Assembly: GCA_027022065.1 (NCBI GenBank)
Contig: JALVZS010000190.1
Span: forward strand, 1-15,854
Length of the DNA stretch: 15,854 bases
Direction of reading: 5' to 3'
Source of the DNA: a bacterium
Lineage (GTDB): Bacteria; Thermosulfidibacterota; Thermosulfidibacteria; Thermosulfidibacterales; Thermosulfidibacteraceae
Shown: piece after piece, positions 14,237 through 15,854 of the stretch
How positions within the stretch are numbered: position 1 is the first letter of the stretch
How the letters are laid out: each line of letters opens with the position of its first letter
Notes under the pieces: generated by a model
What the model was told of the DNA's origin: nothing
What the model saw: only the letters and a program-made list of their open reading frames with translations
The model's database searches: none
Translations under genes and position numbers: made by a program

Positions 14237-15854
14237 TCCCTCTTTACCCTCTTTATCTCTCTGCTGTACGCATCCATTATATGGGAAAACCTTAACAATC
14301 CCAAGGCCCTGTTGGGATCCTTCTCATCCACCACCACCGCAAAGCGAGAGTTCCCATCAAGCATCTTAACAAGGGCATCGTAAAGGGAGTCCTCAGGATG
14401 AACCACTACAGGCTTTGTCATCACATCCTCCGCTATCAACACATCGGAAAACTCCTCATCGCTTAAAAACACAGGCTTTGCCTTGTCAAAGACCACAAAG
14501 CCCACAAGGTTCCCCGACTCATCCTTTACCAAAACACAGTCCGCACCGTGAAAGGCGCCTATCTCTCTAACCCTCTTGACACTGGTGGTCCTTGAAACAG
14601 TGGGAACCTTAACAGGCTCAAAGGCATTCTCCACCTTTATCCTCTCAAGGATGTTTACGGTAACATTCCCCATGTGGGCAGGGGAGTTGAACTTATTCCA
14701 GACCTGCATCTTGTATATGGACCAACGCCTTGTGAATATCAAAGCTATCACGGACACTAAAAGCAAAGGGGTTATAAGTCCGTATCCCCCTGTCATCTCG
14801 CTGCACATAAGAAGAGAACCAATGGGTGCGTTTGCTACACCTGCGAAGAAAGCTGACATTCCCACAACCACATAGGCCCCCGGATCCGTTACTATGTGGG
14901 GAAAGAAGTGATGAGCAGTGTAGCCAACAACGCCTCCTATCATCCCCCCGATGAACAGGGTAGGGCCGAAGACACCACCGGATCCACCGGAGCCTATGGT
15001 AAAGGATGTAGCCATTATCTTAAGGATTATTAGGACATAAAGTATATCCAGCCTTATGTCCCCCAGCATGGCCTGCTGTATCCATCCCCAGCCATCCCCG
15101 TAAACCTGGGGATACATAAGGCCCAAGAGCCCCACAAGGAGCCCTCCAATGGCGGGCTTAAATACGGGAGATATGGGCATGGGAGCAAAAACCCTATCTC
15201 TCACGAAGTAGAAGAACTTTACATAAAAGGCACCCACGGGAACGCAGAGGAAACCCAGTAGTATATAAAAGGGTATCTCCTTCACATTGGTGAAGTAGTA
15301 GTTGGGTAGGTAAAAGATCTTGTCGTGGCCGTATATGGATGTGAAGATGATGTATGCCGTAATGGACGCCATAACGGCAGGGATGGTAGCCTCCGTTTCA
15401 AGATCCTCCTTGTAAAGCACCTCCATAGCGGTTAAAGCCCCTCCGAGGGGCGCCCTGAATATGGCACCCAGTCCGCCTGCTGCACCTGCTATAAGCATTA
15501 TCCTTCTTTGCCTCACGGAAAGCCCCAGCTTTTCCGCTAGAAAAGAGCCGAAGCCTGCCCCTATCTGGATGGTGGGACCCTCTCTACCTGCCGACCCTCC
15601 TGTGGAGAGAACAGCCACGGTGGCAAGGGTCTTTATTATGGGAACCCTTCCCCTTATCTCTCCCTTCTTGTAGTGAAAGGCTTCTATCATCGCATCCGTT
15701 CCGTGGCCCTCCGCCTCTGGAGCAAAAAGATATACCAGAAAGCCGGAGATCAGCCCTCCCACAGCGGGAAGTATGAAAAATAACAGCTTGTTAAATTTGC
15801 CACAGCTTATGGCCTCAAAAAGCCTTTCACCGTAGGGAGCAGGAGACTCGTAAC
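14233..15854 (-). CDS. ClC-family chloride channel/transporter with tandem CBS domains (5' end missing)
   Basis: A multi-pass inner-membrane ClC protein; the frame is open to the right edge, so the N-terminus lies outside. About 540 residues are visible. ClC signatures in order: EGHGTD (the GxGxP-like anion site, variant), [16 protein letters not shown] with the gating glutamate in [17 protein letters not shown], and [17 protein letters not shown], with [22 protein letters not shown] near the last membrane segments. The cytosolic tail carries two CBS repeats (about [15 protein letters not shown] to AKPVF and [17 protein letters not shown] to FSHIMDAY), which in this family bind nucleotides and gate transport. 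At the position of the internal proton glutamate of E. coli ClC (E203) there is Val (AMEVLYKE). It overlaps porA by 4 nt, so it heads the visible por operon. Confidence 0.93.
   Translation of the reverse strand, partial: YESPAPYGERLFEAISCGKFNKLLFFILPAVGGLISGFLVYLFAPEAEGHGTDAMIEAFHYKKGEIRGRVPIIKTLATVAVLSTGGSAGREGPTIQIGAGFGSFLAEKLGLSVRQRRIMLIAGAAGGLGAIFRAPLGGALTAMEVLYKEDLETEATIPAVMASITAYIIFTSIYGHDKIFYLPNYYFTNVKEIPFYILLGFLCVPVGAFYVKFFYFVRDRVFAPMPISPVFKPAIGGLLVGLLGLMYPQVYGDGWGWIQQAMLGDIRLDILYVLIILKIMATSFTIGSGGSGGVFGPTLFIGGMIGGVVGYTAHHFFPHIVTDPGAYVVVGMSAFFAGVANAPIGSLLMCSEMTGGYGLITPLLLVSVIALIFTRRWSIYKMQVWNKFNSPAHMGNVTVNILERIKVENAFEPVKVPTVSRTTSVKRVREIGAFHGADCVLVKDESGNLVGFVVFDKAKPVFLSDEEFSDVLIAEDVMTKPVVVHPEDSLYDALVKMLDGNSRFAVVVDEKDPNRALGLLRFSHIMDAYSREIKRVKRE

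Noticed and set aside
15103-15122. Inverted repeat ATCCCC...GGGGAT
   Set aside because: It is a 6-bp stem inside ClC coding sequence without other signals and can arise by chance from Gly/Pro/Tyr codons.
15435-15456. GC-rich inverted repeat around GCCCCTCCGAGGGGC
   Set aside because: It lies inside conserved ClC coding sequence, has a very small loop and has no T run, so a terminator or regulatory role is not supported.
1-15854. CRISPR array, transposon ends, attachment sites or phage genes
   Set aside because: No regularly spaced repeats, transposase-like reading frames, integrase motifs or flanking duplications were seen by eye on either strand.

Overview
The window comes from a bacterium with a murein cell wall. 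Several traits together suggest a strictly anaerobic, probably thermophilic, Gram-negative-type lineage. The proteins are very rich in Lys, Glu and Arg, with heavy use of AGA/AGG (Arg) and ATA (Ile) codons. Genes are packed with overlapping ends. A 2-oxoacid (pyruvate-type):ferredoxin oxidoreductase is present, and the translational GTPase is of the EF-G2-like kind. This placement is inference from style and gene content; I cannot name the taxon from the sequence alone.

Plus-strand half (1-7335): one tightly coupled gene train, murD (3' part) - murG - murC - murB - ddl - ftsZ - B12-binding-type radical SAM gene. It is a reduced dcw (division and cell wall) cluster. The peptidoglycan precursor enzymes lead directly into ftsZ; ftsW is absent between murD and murG, and ftsQ and ftsA are absent between ddl and ftsZ. 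Nearly every junction is an overlap (13, 20, 52 and 20 nt, a 12-nt gap, then 4 nt), so translational coupling is likely throughout.

Minus-strand centre (7263-12215): a cytoplasmic hybrid sensor kinase (two GAF domains, HisKA, HATPase, receiver), then an EF-G-like GTPase with its own promoter and a strong intrinsic terminator, then a SPOR-like gene. The SPOR-like gene has a problematic start: its open frame runs upstream through the EF-G terminator and would encode a membrane anchor there. It converges on, and overlaps by 73 nt, the radical SAM gene.

Hinge (12216-12355): the kinase and a tRNA-Thr(CGT) gene are divergent. Their predicted promoters share one palindromic TTGCAA -35 box with a 17-nt spacer on each side, and the kinase transcript is predicted to be leaderless. 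The 3' half of the tRNA gene lies antisense inside the last codons of porB.

Minus-strand right end (12321-15854): a ClC-type chloride channel/transporter with tandem CBS domains (5' end outside the window), then porA and porB, joined by 4-nt and 10-nt overlaps. No gamma or delta (ferredoxin) subunit gene adjoins porAB. No CRISPR array, insertion sequence, rRNA or phage gene was seen. I did not find a clear-cut wholly new system. The most informative oddities are the stripped dcw cluster carrying a radical SAM gene, the terminator inside the SPOR reading frame, the shared -35 divergent promoter, the tRNA/porB overlap and the ClC-porAB operon.
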